Below are positions 8,240-15,684 of a stretch of DNA of 64,000 nucleotides, in pieces (within the stretch, counting starts at the first letter, position 1; every line of letters starts with the position of its first letter). The notes under the pieces are model-generated. The model did no database searches. It saw only the letters and a program-made list of their open reading frames with translations, and was not told where the DNA came from. Position numbers and translations under genes: made by a program. The DNA comes from Pyrolobus sp964613695 (GTDB lineage: Archaea; Thermoproteota; Thermoprotei_A; Sulfolobales; Pyrodictiaceae). The stretch is taken from positions 29,956 to 93,955 of the forward strand of contig CAZTIR010000001.1 in assembly GCA_964613695.1 (NCBI GenBank), written 5' to 3'.

Positions 8240-8713
8240 CTACTCGTAGTACTTGTCGACCACCACCTCGAGGAGCTTGGAGAGCCTCCTAAGCTGCTCG
8301 AGATCCTCTCGTATCAACTCCTCGACCCTCTTCAACTCCTCCGCACCCCTCCTGGCGAGGAGCAGAACCCTCTTCAACACCTCCTCCTCGGCCGGAATAG
8401 CCACTATGAGCATGTACTCGGAGAGGGTTGCAGCATGCTCTATTACCTGCTCGGGGCCCTCTAGGACGATATCAATCCCCTCCGGGCTCATCTCGAGGCC
8501 CCCGAGATGCTCTGCAACCCTCTTGCGGAGGATGCGGAGCCTCCGGAGACCAGCCAGTATGCTACGCTGCATCTCGACGTCAGCATAGTCGCGTCTCACT
8601 CGGACGAGCGCGGCGCGCAAAGACTGTATGAGACGGGCATGACTCTCAGTGACCGTCTCGAGCGTGTCTAGATAGTCTCGGGCGTCTACTCTAACTACTC
8701 GGCGTTGCTCCAA
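8240..8713 (-). CDS. hypothetical all-helical protein
   Basis: 157 residues, almost entirely amphipathic helix, with long heptad-like runs (about 20-75 and 105-150) rich in Leu, Arg and Glu. A short central stretch (MLIVAIPAEEEVL) may be a strand or turn. No family was recognised. The start (TTG) overlaps the end of the next upstream gene by 23 nt and the stop lies about 14 nt before folE, so it sits in the middle of a tight operon. A coiled-coil adaptor is plausible but unproven. Confidence 0.55.
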   Translation of the reverse strand: MEQRRVVRVDARDYLDTLETVTESHARLIQSLRAALVRVRRDYADVEMQRSILAGLRRLRILRKRVAEHLGGLEMSPEGIDIVLEGPEQVIEHAATLSEYMLIVAIPAEEEVLKRVLLLARRGAEELKRVEELIREDLEQLRRLSKLLEVVVDKYYE

Positions 8714-9092
8714 TACCCTCCCCGCGGTAGGCCCTAACGGTCACAATGCTATTGTCTGCTACCCCCTCGTGGACAAGCTTCTCCCCATTAACCCATATCT
8801 CGGTAACCGGCACATCCTCGTCCAGCACAACGCTAAACACGTAGCGATGACGGTGTGCGACAACAACCTCAACCTTATCGCTTATGCCGAGCTCTCTGGC
8901 CAGCTGCGGGTTTATCTTCGCGACACCCTCCTTGAGCTCGTTGTGGAACCGGAGCCTTATCCTCCTCTCACGCACCCGCTTCTCCTCGCCAAAGAGCTGG
9001 CTAGCGGGGGGTATCATCTGGAGGAGGCTGCGTATATCCCTCTTCTTCCGCTGCTTCTCCCCACCCTTCTCCCCACCAGCCTCGGCAGCCAT
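8691..9092 (-). CDS. hypothetical protein, beta-barrel-like body with basic N-terminal tail
   Basis: About 133 residues. The first 40 are low-complexity and charged (GGEKGGEKQRKKRDIRSLLQ). The body, beginning RIRLRFHNELKEGVAKINPQ, then LARELGISDKVEVVVAHRHR and VLDEDVPVTEIWVNGE, is beta-rich. 'INPQLARELGISDKVEVVV' is reminiscent of double-psi or AbrB-like barrels, but this is inference. The ATG at 9092 has a GGGGTGGT site in front and is preferred to the upstream ATG at 9113. It heads the operon that runs to folE. Confidence 0.6.
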   Translation of the reverse strand: MAAEAGGEKGGEKQRKKRDIRSLLQMIPPASQLFGEEKRVRERRIRLRFHNELKEGVAKINPQLARELGISDKVEVVVAHRHRYVFSVVLDEDVPVTEIWVNGEKLVHEGVADNSIVTVRAYRGEGIGATPSS

Positions 9093-9297
9093 CCAAACCA
9101 CCCCGAGTAGCATGTGGTATCTGTGACATACCGGCGAGTAACTAGCCTAACGTCGGGCTACTCGACTCTAAACGATTATACGAGGCGCTGCAGCCCAGCC
9201 GGGAGCAGCACGCGGACGAGTAAAATAGATAGATATGTCGGGCGCCGATAGGTTTTAGGATGGCAGCGTTTGCCTCTACACCCTCCGGGCGCGATGG

Positions 9298-10293
9298 TTG
9301 CCCGAGTACGCGATAATAGCGGAGGGTCTCAGGAAGCGGTATGGAGACTTTGAAGCCGTTAGGGGCGTCTCCTTCCGCGTCGAACGCGGCGAGGTCTACG
9401 GGCTCCTGGGGCCCAACGGAGCCGGCAAGACGACCACCATGGGCATGCTCGTGACACTCATAAAGCCTAGTGGCGGTTCGGCCACTGTCGCGGGCTTCGA
9501 CATCGTGAGGGAGCCGTGGGAGGTTAGGAAGAGGATCGGGGTCGTCTTCCAGGAGCCGACCATAGACCGCGATCTAACCGCCTGGGAGAACCTCTACATA
9601 CACGGGAGGATCTATGGGCTGAGCCGCGAGGAGATAAGGAGGAGGGCTAGAGAGCTGATGGAGCTTGTGGGCCTCGAGAAGGTGATGGATAAGCCTCTCC
9701 GCAGCTACAGCGGGGGGATGATAAGGAGGTTTGAGATAGCGAGAGCCCTGCTCACAGACCCCGAGGTTCTCTTCATGGACGAGCCTACTGTGGGCCTCGA
9801 TCCTCAGGCGAGGAGCCGCGTCTGGGACGTTATAAGGAGGCTGAAGAAGCTCGGAGTCACAGTCTTCCTGACGACGCACTACATGGAGGAGGCTGAGGCC
9901 CTATGCGACCGCGTCGCCATAATAGACTATGGTCGTATCATAGCGGAGGGTTCCCCAGAGGAGCTCAAGTCCAAGGTTGGCGGCGATACCGTACAGCTTG
10001 TGACTTGCTGCGAGAGCGAGGCTAGGAGGCTGGCGGGCCTCCTCAGCGGTGAGGGTAGGGTCAGGTTATCGGAGGACGGGAGGACTGTCATCCTCGTGAC
10101 GAGGGATGCGCCTAGCAAGATACCCGGCATACTCGAGAAGGCCTCCAAGGCCGGCGTGAGGATACTGGAGGTTCGCTACACGCGGCCAAGCCTCAACGAC
10201 GTCTTCCTGCTGCTCACCGGGAGGAGTCTGCGTGACGAGGAGGGCGGCTGGAGGGATTGGATGAGGCTCCACATACACGCCAGGAGGGGGTGA
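9298..10293 (+). CDS. ABC transporter ATP-binding subunit (DrrA/ABC-2 exporter type)
   Basis: 331 residues. All ATPase motifs are present: Walker A GPNGAGKTTT (about 41-50), Q-loop VVFQEPTID, signature YSGGMIRRFEIARALL, Walker B VLFMDEPTVGLDP, and H-loop LTTHYMEEAE. The extended C-terminal domain (about 230-320) is typical of drug- and polysaccharide-type ABC-2 exporters (Drr family). The partner permease starts immediately downstream. The start is TTG at 9298. The 184-bp gap upstream (divergent from the 9092 gene) holds A/T-rich TATA candidates around 9219-9235 and 9250-9257. The substrate is unknown. Confidence 0.93.
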   Translation: MPEYAIIAEGLRKRYGDFEAVRGVSFRVERGEVYGLLGPNGAGKTTTMGMLVTLIKPSGGSATVAGFDIVREPWEVRKRIGVVFQEPTIDRDLTAWENLYIHGRIYGLSREEIRRRARELMELVGLEKVMDKPLRSYSGGMIRRFEIARALLTDPEVLFMDEPTVGLDPQARSRVWDVIRRLKKLGVTVFLTTHYMEEAEALCDRVAIIDYGRIIAEGSPEELKSKVGGDTVQLVTCCESEARRLAGLLSGEGRVRLSEDGRTVILVTRDAPSKIPGILEKASKAGVRILEVRYTRPSLNDVFLLLTGRSLRDEEGGWRDWMRLHIHARRG

Positions 10294-10301
10294 GCACCGG
10301 G

Positions 10302-11153
10302 ATGTCGAGAACCGAGGTTATCCGGGTAGAGGGGGCTGCCGGGAGGGTGGAGCCTAGCTGGCTGGCTGCATTCGCGGCGATGGCGCTGAGGCAGCTCCTA
10401 CGCTTCAAGACGGCCAAGAGCAGGGTTGTTAACAGCTTCCTCTTCCCACTAATCTGGCTCGTGTTCTTCGGACTCGGGTGGAGTGCGGTGTTTAGCGCTA
10501 AGAGCCTCGGGCCTATGGGGGTACAGGCTTTCAGCAGGCTCTTCGGGGGCCTTACGTACCTCCAGTTCCTCGCACCCGGCATAATAGTGATGACCGTCTT
10601 CATGGCCGGGTTTGGGAGCGGCCTCGGGCTGCTATGGGATCGCGAGTTCGGCTACTTCAAGGAGATACTCGTCTCTCCTGCGCCACGCTCGGCGCTCATA
10701 ACCGGCAGGATATTCGGCGACACGCTAGCCGCGATGGTTCAGGGTGTTGTCATGGCTCTACTGGTCTCCGCGGCGGCAGGCTGGCCTAGCGTAACCGGGC
10801 TGCTAGGGGGTCTCCTAGCCGCGTTCGTGGCCGCGCTAGCCTCCTCGGCGATAGGCACCATAATAGCCTTGTCTATGAGGAGCCCCGAGGGCTTCCACAT
10901 AGTGATAAACTTGCTTATGCTACCCATGCTGTTCGTAAGCGGAGCCTTCTACCCCATAGACCCTCTGCCAGCATGGCTCAAGGTATTCGCCTACATCAAC
11001 CCGCTCTACTACGCTGTCGACCTCACGAGGGGCCTGATGTACGGGGTCTACAGCTCACCCTCGCTCATAATCGATGTGCTCGGCCTCGGGGCTGTAACCC
11101 TAGCGGCATTGGCAGCCGCTATAGCCAAGTTCAGCAAGACCTACGTGGCCTGA
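10302..11153 (+). CDS. ABC-2 type transporter permease
   Basis: About 283 residues with six hydrophobic segments, beginning near residue 35 (VNSFLFPLIWLVFFGLGW) and ending near 280. It contains the ABC-2 family signature region SPAPRSALITGRIFGDTLAA between helices 2 and 3 and the late NPLYYAVDLTRGLMYG motif. It pairs with the ATPase gene 8 nt upstream to form an exporter of unknown substrate. The ATG at 10302 gives a short cytoplasmic N-terminus; an upstream in-frame ATG at 10257 lies inside the ATPase gene and is less likely. Confidence 0.9.
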   Translation: MSRTEVIRVEGAAGRVEPSWLAAFAAMALRQLLRFKTAKSRVVNSFLFPLIWLVFFGLGWSAVFSAKSLGPMGVQAFSRLFGGLTYLQFLAPGIIVMTVFMAGFGSGLGLLWDREFGYFKEILVSPAPRSALITGRIFGDTLAAMVQGVVMALLVSAAAGWPSVTGLLGGLLAAFVAALASSAIGTIIALSMRSPEGFHIVINLLMLPMLFVSGAFYPIDPLPAWLKVFAYINPLYYAVDLTRGLMYGVYSSPSLIIDVLGLGAVTLAALAAAIAKFSKTYVA

Positions 11154-11164
11154 GGGGCTGGGAG

Positions 11165-11548
11165 GTGCAGGAGCTCAAACCCGGGTTAACCGCCTCCAAG
11201 GTTTTCCGCGTAGCGGAGGAGCATCTCGCTGACAGGGTTGGCTCGGGGAGCGTCCCGGTTCTCGCAACACCAGCACTCATAGCCTTCATGGAGAACGTCG
11301 CGTTCGAGATGGTAGAGTCTCGCCTGCCGAGCGACAAGACGAGCGTAGGCTCCTTCATAGAGGTCAAGCACGTCAAGCCTGTTGCGCCGGGGGGCGAGGT
11401 GAGGATAGTCGCCAGGCTCGAGGCTGTTGAGGGGAGGAGGCTCGTCTTCTGGCTCGAGGCTTGGAGCGGCGGCGAGCTGATAGGCTATGGTCTACACGAG
11501 CGCGTCGTTGTAGATAGGAGGGGGTTCCTCGAGAAGATCGGGGGTTAA
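11165..11548 (+). CDS. hotdog-fold thioesterase (FlK-like)
   Basis: About 127 residues. The fold pattern is that of fluoroacetyl-CoA-thioesterase-like hotdog proteins: VLATPALIAFMENVAFEMVE (hot-dog helix), then SVGSFIEVKHVKPVAPGGEV, then a long beta sheet. It probably hydrolyses an acyl-CoA; the substrate is not evident. The GTG at 11165 is preferred, with a GGGGCTGGGAGG element immediately ahead. Upstream in-frame codons lie in the permease gene and read as nonsense-like Arg/His sequence. It is the third gene of the exporter operon and overlaps the end of glyS by 4 nt, tail to tail. Confidence 0.82.
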   Translation: MQELKPGLTASKVFRVAEEHLADRVGSGSVPVLATPALIAFMENVAFEMVESRLPSDKTSVGSFIEVKHVKPVAPGGEVRIVARLEAVEGRRLVFWLEAWSGGELIGYGLHERVVVDRRGFLEKIGG

Positions 11549-13302
11549 CTACCCACCGGTTTACCCAGCTCCTCGAGGCTAGCGCCCTCGAGGAACCTCC
11601 TAACAGCCTCGACGAGCCTCGCCGTCTCGACTCGCACCTGCCTCCACGTGTCACGATCCCTCAGCGTGACCGTGTCGTCCTCGAGGCTCTGGTAGTCTAT
11701 CGTGACGGCGACGGGCACGCCTATCTCGTCTGCCCTCGCGTAACGCCTCCCAATACTCCCGTCATCGTCATAGTAGACGTAGAAGCCTGCATCCTGCAGC
11801 ATCCTCTTCACGTTCCTAGCCTTCTCCACCAGCCTCTCGTCGCGAACCAGGGGGAAGACCGCGACCTCGATGGGTGCGAGGCGTCTCGGGATGCTTAGCA
11901 CGACCCTACCCTCCCTCTCCCTGTAAGCATACTCGAGGGTGACGTAGAGGAGCCTCTCCGAGCCGAAGGATGGCTCGACCACGTGTGGCACGAAGCGCCT
12001 GCCGGATACCTTCTCCTCCACCTCGACAACCCTAACCCTATCCCCGGGTATCTCGTACCCCTCCACGACAACCTTCCCCCTCTCCCTCAGCATCCTCTCA
12101 ACCTCCTCGGGGCTAAGCCTCGAGAGGAGCTCGAAGACCCTCGGCGCATCGCTGCGGTAAGTCCTCCCAACCCACGCCTTGTCGACAATAACCTTCTTCA
12201 CCTTCACTACCCTCGGCTGCGGGTAGGGCCTGAAGACCGTGAGGTCGTGGCCGCTGTACTTCATGTGCCTTGAGAGGTCGTAGTCCGTGCGGTAGGCGTG
12301 GCCGCTAACCTCGACCCAGCCCCACCTCGAGACCTTGACGAGCTGGTCGAAGACCTGTTGCGCGTAGTGGGCCCGCTCGTGCGGCAACTTCTCCTCGAAG
12401 AACATGTTCTCGTAGGGCACTCCAAGAGCCATTACAAAGTCTCTTGCGATAGCCATCCAGTAGGCCATCCAGGGCACCCTCACCACACCCTCATTGATAG
12501 CCTCCTCCACGCTATACTCCTCGGGCTTCTCCTCGCCCCTCTCCCTAGCCTCCGCCGTCAGTATGCGTAGCTTAGTATCCGCAACCCTCGGAAGGTACTC
12601 GTCGAGACCCTCCCGCGGGTTCTCCGGGTCGAAGAAGAACTCGAACTCCATTATCGTGAACTCCCTGAGCCTCATCATGCCCTGCCTGGGGGATATCTCG
12701 TTGCGGGCCACCCGCCCAATCTGCGCTATACCGATGGGTAGACGGTGCCTCATAGCCTCGTAGACCCTCTTGAAGGATACGAACATCCCCTGCGCTGTCT
12801 CCGGCCGCAGGTAGCCTATGTTGCTGGAGTAGGGCCCTATGGTGGTACGGAAGAGCAGGTTGAAGAGCTTGACCTCGCTGAGGGGCCCGCCGCAAACCGG
12901 GCAGCGTAGATCATGCTCTCTTATTATCCGTGTGAGCTCCTGGGGGCTCAGGCCCTCGGTCTTGATGCCAAGCTTCTCCTCGATGAGGTGGTCTGCGCGG
13001 TACTTGCGTCCGCACTTAAGACACTCTACTATGGGGTCGGTGAAGTGCTCTAGGTGCCCGCTAGCCTTGTAGACTATCTCGGGGCCTATGATTGGCGTCT
13101 CTATCTCGACAACCAGGTCCTGGTGCCGGTGGATGAAGTACTCCCTCCATAACTCGATTATCTTCTGGTGTAGCCTTGCCCCGAGGGGGCCGAGGTCGTA
13201 GAAGCCCGCGACGCCACCGTATATCTCGTAGCTCGGCCAGAAGAAGCCCCTCCTCTTAGCGAGCTCCACTATCTTCTCGTAGAGGTCCTGCACTTCCCCC
13301 AT
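11545..13302 (-). CDS. glyS: glycyl-tRNA synthetase (alpha2 type)
   Basis: 585 residues. This is a class II aaRS of the archaeal/eukaryotic dimeric type. Motif 1 region FWPSYEIYGGVAGFYDLGPLG, a zinc-binding insert CLKCGRKY...CPVCGG, and motif 2 RNEISPRQGMMRLREFTIMEFEFF are evident. Motif 3 lies in the VVEPSFGSERL segment. The C-terminal anticodon-binding domain begins near LAPIEVAVFPL. The length is normal. A TATA candidate (CGTTTTAAACG region, 13339-13350) precedes the ATG at 13302 on the minus strand. Confidence 0.96.
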   Translation of the reverse strand: MGEVQDLYEKIVELAKRRGFFWPSYEIYGGVAGFYDLGPLGARLHQKIIELWREYFIHRHQDLVVEIETPIIGPEIVYKASGHLEHFTDPIVECLKCGRKYRADHLIEEKLGIKTEGLSPQELTRIIREHDLRCPVCGGPLSEVKLFNLLFRTTIGPYSSNIGYLRPETAQGMFVSFKRVYEAMRHRLPIGIAQIGRVARNEISPRQGMMRLREFTIMEFEFFFDPENPREGLDEYLPRVADTKLRILTAEARERGEEKPEEYSVEEAINEGVVRVPWMAYWMAIARDFVMALGVPYENMFFEEKLPHERAHYAQQVFDQLVKVSRWGWVEVSGHAYRTDYDLSRHMKYSGHDLTVFRPYPQPRVVKVKKVIVDKAWVGRTYRSDAPRVFELLSRLSPEEVERMLRERGKVVVEGYEIPGDRVRVVEVEEKVSGRRFVPHVVEPSFGSERLLYVTLEYAYREREGRVVLSIPRRLAPIEVAVFPLVRDERLVEKARNVKRMLQDAGFYVYYDDDGSIGRRYARADEIGVPVAVTIDYQSLEDDTVTLRDRDTWRQVRVETARLVEAVRRFLEGASLEELGKPVGS

Positions 13303-13392
13303 GTCGGGTTATCCCGGCTCAGCGTTTCAAACCCCGCGTTTTAAACGATGGTGTTATCCTCGCGACCATATATCGTGCAATAGCACAGAAAC

Positions 13393-13400
13393 CTTATAAG
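13393..13400 (+). promoter_or_regulatory. TATA box of the Trp-rich gene pair
   Basis: CTTATAAG, preceded by AC (possible BRE purines farther up), 40-47 nt before the ATG at 13440. The expected transcription start is about 13420-13423. Confidence 0.6.
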
Positions 13401-13401
13401 C

Positions 13402-13421
13402 TTGTGAGCGTACGCTCACAA
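13402..13421 (+). promoter_or_regulatory. perfect 20-bp palindromic operator candidate
   Basis: TTGTGAGCGTACGCTCACAA is identical to its own reverse complement over all 20 bases. It fills exactly the space between the TATA box (13393-13400) and the expected transcription start, where a bound repressor would block polymerase in archaea. No regulator gene is adjacent, so the protein is unknown. Confidence 0.7.
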
Positions 13422-13439
13422 ATAGACGGGGTTGGGACC

Positions 13440-13658
13440 ATGGCCTGGTGGCCCTTCGGCTGGTGGGGTAGGGGTAGAGGAGGACCCTGGTGGGCCAGAG
13501 GACAGCCTTGGCCAGGCAACGGGCCCTGGAGCTTCCTGCCGCCATGGCAGAGGCCGGGATGGGTGTTCGGTAGAGGCTGGTGCCGCTACTGGTGGCCCTA
13601 CTGGTTCGCCTGGTGGAGCCCAGCGCCAGCCTACTACCCGTACTACCCGTGGTGGTGA
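13440..13658 (+). CDS. Trp-rich small protein (25% Trp)
   Basis: 72 residues, 18 of them Trp, plus many Pro, Gly, Arg and Tyr. The sequence opens MAWWPFGWWGRGRGGPWW and closes AYYPYYPWW, with a single Cys (GWCRYWW). There is no signal peptide or ordinary hydrophobic helix. The composition recalls small Gly/Trp-rich metal-related proteins of the DUF5320 kind found in archaea and anaerobes, but the match is by character only. The ATG at 13440 gives the clean start just past the palindromic operator. The stop overlaps the start of the next gene as GTGA. Function unknown; probably inducible. Confidence 0.72.
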   Translation: MAWWPFGWWGRGRGGPWWARGQPWPGNGPWSFLPPWQRPGWVFGRGWCRYWWPYWFAWWSPAPAYYPYYPWW

Positions 13659-13867
13659 GCTTGAGCTACCCGCTACCACCCTACTACTACCCGTACTACC
13701 TGCCGCCGCTGCCACCACTACCGCCGCCGCCGTACCTGCCGCCAGGCTACCTGGAGTACCTGGCAGCTCTAGCGATATACCCTGAGCTGATCAGGTTGTA
13801 TGTTGAGCTCTACCGCCAGTACATAGAGGCTCTTAAGGCTGCCGTGAGCGGCGCGGGTAGAGGCTGA
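13655..13867 (+). CDS. Tyr/Pro-rich small protein, partner of the Trp-rich protein
   Basis: About 70 residues. The first 35 are almost only Pro, Tyr and Leu (YPLPPYYYPYYLPPLPPLPP). The rest is a long amphipathic helix (YLEYLAALAIYPELIRLYVELYRQYIEALKAA). The GTG at 13655 overlaps the previous TGA (GTGGTGA), implying translational coupling, and a second GTG at 13652 is possible. A proline-rich extension plus a coiled-coil helix suggests an oligomeric scaffold or interaction partner. No family was recognised. Confidence 0.65.
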   Translation: MSLSYPLPPYYYPYYLPPLPPLPPPPYLPPGYLEYLAALAIYPELIRLYVELYRQYIEALKAAVSGAGRG

Positions 13868-13927
13868 GCCCCTCACACGCCCCTAGTTTTTTAGACCCGG
13901 TTGCATGCTCGACCTGGGTGCGTGTTT

Positions 13928-14755
13928 TTGAGCTGGGTTCTAGGCGTAAAGCCCCCCGTGCAAGCCGAGATAGGGATTATTGGTGGTAGTGGCCTCTACG
14001 ACCCGGGCATCGTCGAGAACGCTAGGGAGGTTAAGGTCTACACGCCCTTCGGGGAGCCGAGCGACTATATCATCGTCGGGGAGGTTAAGGGGAGGAGGGT
14101 CGCCTTCCTACCTAGGCATGGCAGGGGGCATAGGATACCGCCACACCGTATAAACTACCGTGCCAACATCTGGGCGCTTAAGGCTCTTGGAGTAAAGTGG
14201 GTTGTCTCGGTCTCGGCTGTGGGTAGTCTACGCGAGGACTACAAGCCTGGCGACCTCGTGGTGCCGGACCAGTTCATAGACATGACTAAGAAGAGGGACT
14301 ACACGTTCTTCGATGGTCCCGTGGTGGCTCACGTTAGTATGGCTGACCCGTTCTGCGAGCATCTTCGGAGGCTCCTGGTCGAGACTGGGAGGTCTCTCGG
14401 GTACAGGATACACGAGAGGGGCACCTACGTTTGCATCGAGGGGCCGAGGTTCTCGACGAGAGCAGAGTCGAGGATATGGAAGGAGGTGTTCAAGGCCGAC
14501 ATTATAGGCATGACCCTGGTGCCGGAGGTCAACCTGGCCTGCGAGGCGCAGATGTGCTACGCCACCCTAGCGATGATAACCGATTACGATGTGTGGGCGG
14601 AGTCGCCGGTCACCGCAGAGGAGGTTATCAGGATCATGGCCGAGAACGTGGAGAAGGCTAAGAAGATACTCTACGAGCTCATACCCAAGCTCCCCGAGGA
14701 GCCCGACGAGAAGCTCTGCAGCTGCTGTAAGTCCCTGGAGACCGCGCTGCTCTAG
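13928..14755 (+). CDS. mtnP: 5'-methylthioadenosine phosphorylase (hexameric, CxC type)
   Basis: About 275 residues. It phosphorolyses methylthioadenosine to adenine and methylthioribose-1-phosphate. Family motifs: EIGIIGGSGLYDP, LPRHGRGHRIPPHRINYRANIWALK, SVSAVGSLREDY, GTYVCIEGPRFSTRAESR, and MTLVPEVNLACEAQMCYA. The C-terminal SCC/CSCC cluster (KLCSCCKS) is the stabilising disulfide motif known from crenarchaeal MTAP II. Start choice: TTG 13928 gives about 14 residues before IGIIGG, as in relatives; GTG 13958 and TTG 13901 are the alternatives. Confidence 0.95.
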   Translation: MSWVLGVKPPVQAEIGIIGGSGLYDPGIVENAREVKVYTPFGEPSDYIIVGEVKGRRVAFLPRHGRGHRIPPHRINYRANIWALKALGVKWVVSVSAVGSLREDYKPGDLVVPDQFIDMTKKRDYTFFDGPVVAHVSMADPFCEHLRRLLVETGRSLGYRIHERGTYVCIEGPRFSTRAESRIWKEVFKADIIGMTLVPEVNLACEAQMCYATLAMITDYDVWAESPVTAEEVIRIMAENVEKAKKILYELIPKLPEEPDEKLCSCCKSLETALL

Positions 14756-14766
14756 GGAGTACGGTC

Positions 14767-15684
14767 TTGACGGAGAACACGAGGCTCCTGGATCGCGAGG
14801 CTTTGAGAAGGGAGGTCGAGAAGGGGGCTAGGCTAAAGGATGCGTTGACTAGCCTGGCGTCCGAGGCCCGCGAGAAGATCATTTTCTCGTACACGGGCGC
14901 CGGGGGCGTGGCAGCGTGGATAGCATACTGGTTCGTGAAGCAGCTCGCGCCGGGTGTGAGCGTCGAGATCCAGCCGGGCGATGCTCTCGCGTTCCACGTC
15001 CTCGCGTATAGGGAGTCTAGGGACGAGTACTCGCCAGCCTCCGATACCACCGTCTACCTCTTCGTGGGGCCCGGCGGCGAGAACCAGTCGATCATGGTGA
15101 GGGATGCCTCCCTCTATACGGGGGCGCGTCTCGCGATAATCTCGCCCAGGCTCCCGCCCCTACTACGCGATCGCCTCGGCGAGGAGCCGCGCCTCTTGGA
15201 GCTCGATGGGGTCTATACCATACTCGCTCCTATAGCCGCCGCCCTCCTCGCGCTCGAGATCGGCGAGAGTAGGGGGTATTCGGGTACGCGCGTGAAGCGC
15301 GTCGAGAGGGAGGTTTTGACGCTCACCGAGGTGCTAGACGACCTGCTTGAGAGGTTCTCGGATACCGCGAGGAGGGCTGCGGAGTGTAGGAGTGTAGAGT
15401 GTACGGTCATATACACTCCTACGATGAGGAGCGCTGCTATACTACACTCACTCCTCTACGGCTCTAGGCCCCTGGGGGTGCAGGACGCGCTGGCAGCGTT
15501 TATGGGGGGCGTTGGCGGTAGGGTATTGCTCATGTACACCCGTGGGGATGCTGACGCTGTCAGAGAGGTGAGGTTCAGGGCGTTGAGCAGGGGAGCCTCT
15601 CTCGTAGAGGTGGTTATGCCGACCGACCCGTTGACAGCCCCCATATACACGATCCTGGTTCTACACGCGAGGAGTGTAGACTAG
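14767..15684 (+). CDS. hypothetical protein, possibly a divergent double-SIS fold
   Basis: 305 residues and soluble. Two alpha/beta halves are visible: the first with KIIFSYTGAGGVAAWIAYWF and then TTVYLFVGPGGENQSIMVRD; the second with CTVIYTPTMRSAAILHSLLYG and GGRVLLMYTRGDADAVREV. Paired halves of this kind, with a glycine-rich first strand and 'SxSGxT'-like turns, resemble sugar-isomerase (SIS) proteins, yet the canonical turn is altered. It starts at TTG/ATG 12 nt after mtnP and probably shares its transcript. The last 24 nt overlap the convergent GT4 gene. Confidence 0.55.
   Translation: MTENTRLLDREALRREVEKGARLKDALTSLASEAREKIIFSYTGAGGVAAWIAYWFVKQLAPGVSVEIQPGDALAFHVLAYRESRDEYSPASDTTVYLFVGPGGENQSIMVRDASLYTGARLAIISPRLPPLLRDRLGEEPRLLELDGVYTILAPIAAALLALEIGESRGYSGTRVKRVEREVLTLTEVLDDLLERFSDTARRAAECRSVECTVIYTPTMRSAAILHSLLYGSRPLGVQDALAAFMGGVGGRVLLMYTRGDADAVREVRFRALSRGASLVEVVMPTDPLTAPIYTILVLHARSVD

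Noticed and set aside
9259..9315. Short frame beginning ATG GCA GCG TTT before the ABC ATPase gene.
   Set aside because: Only 18 codons, overlaps the ABC gene start in another frame, and has no distinct ribosome site; likely chance.
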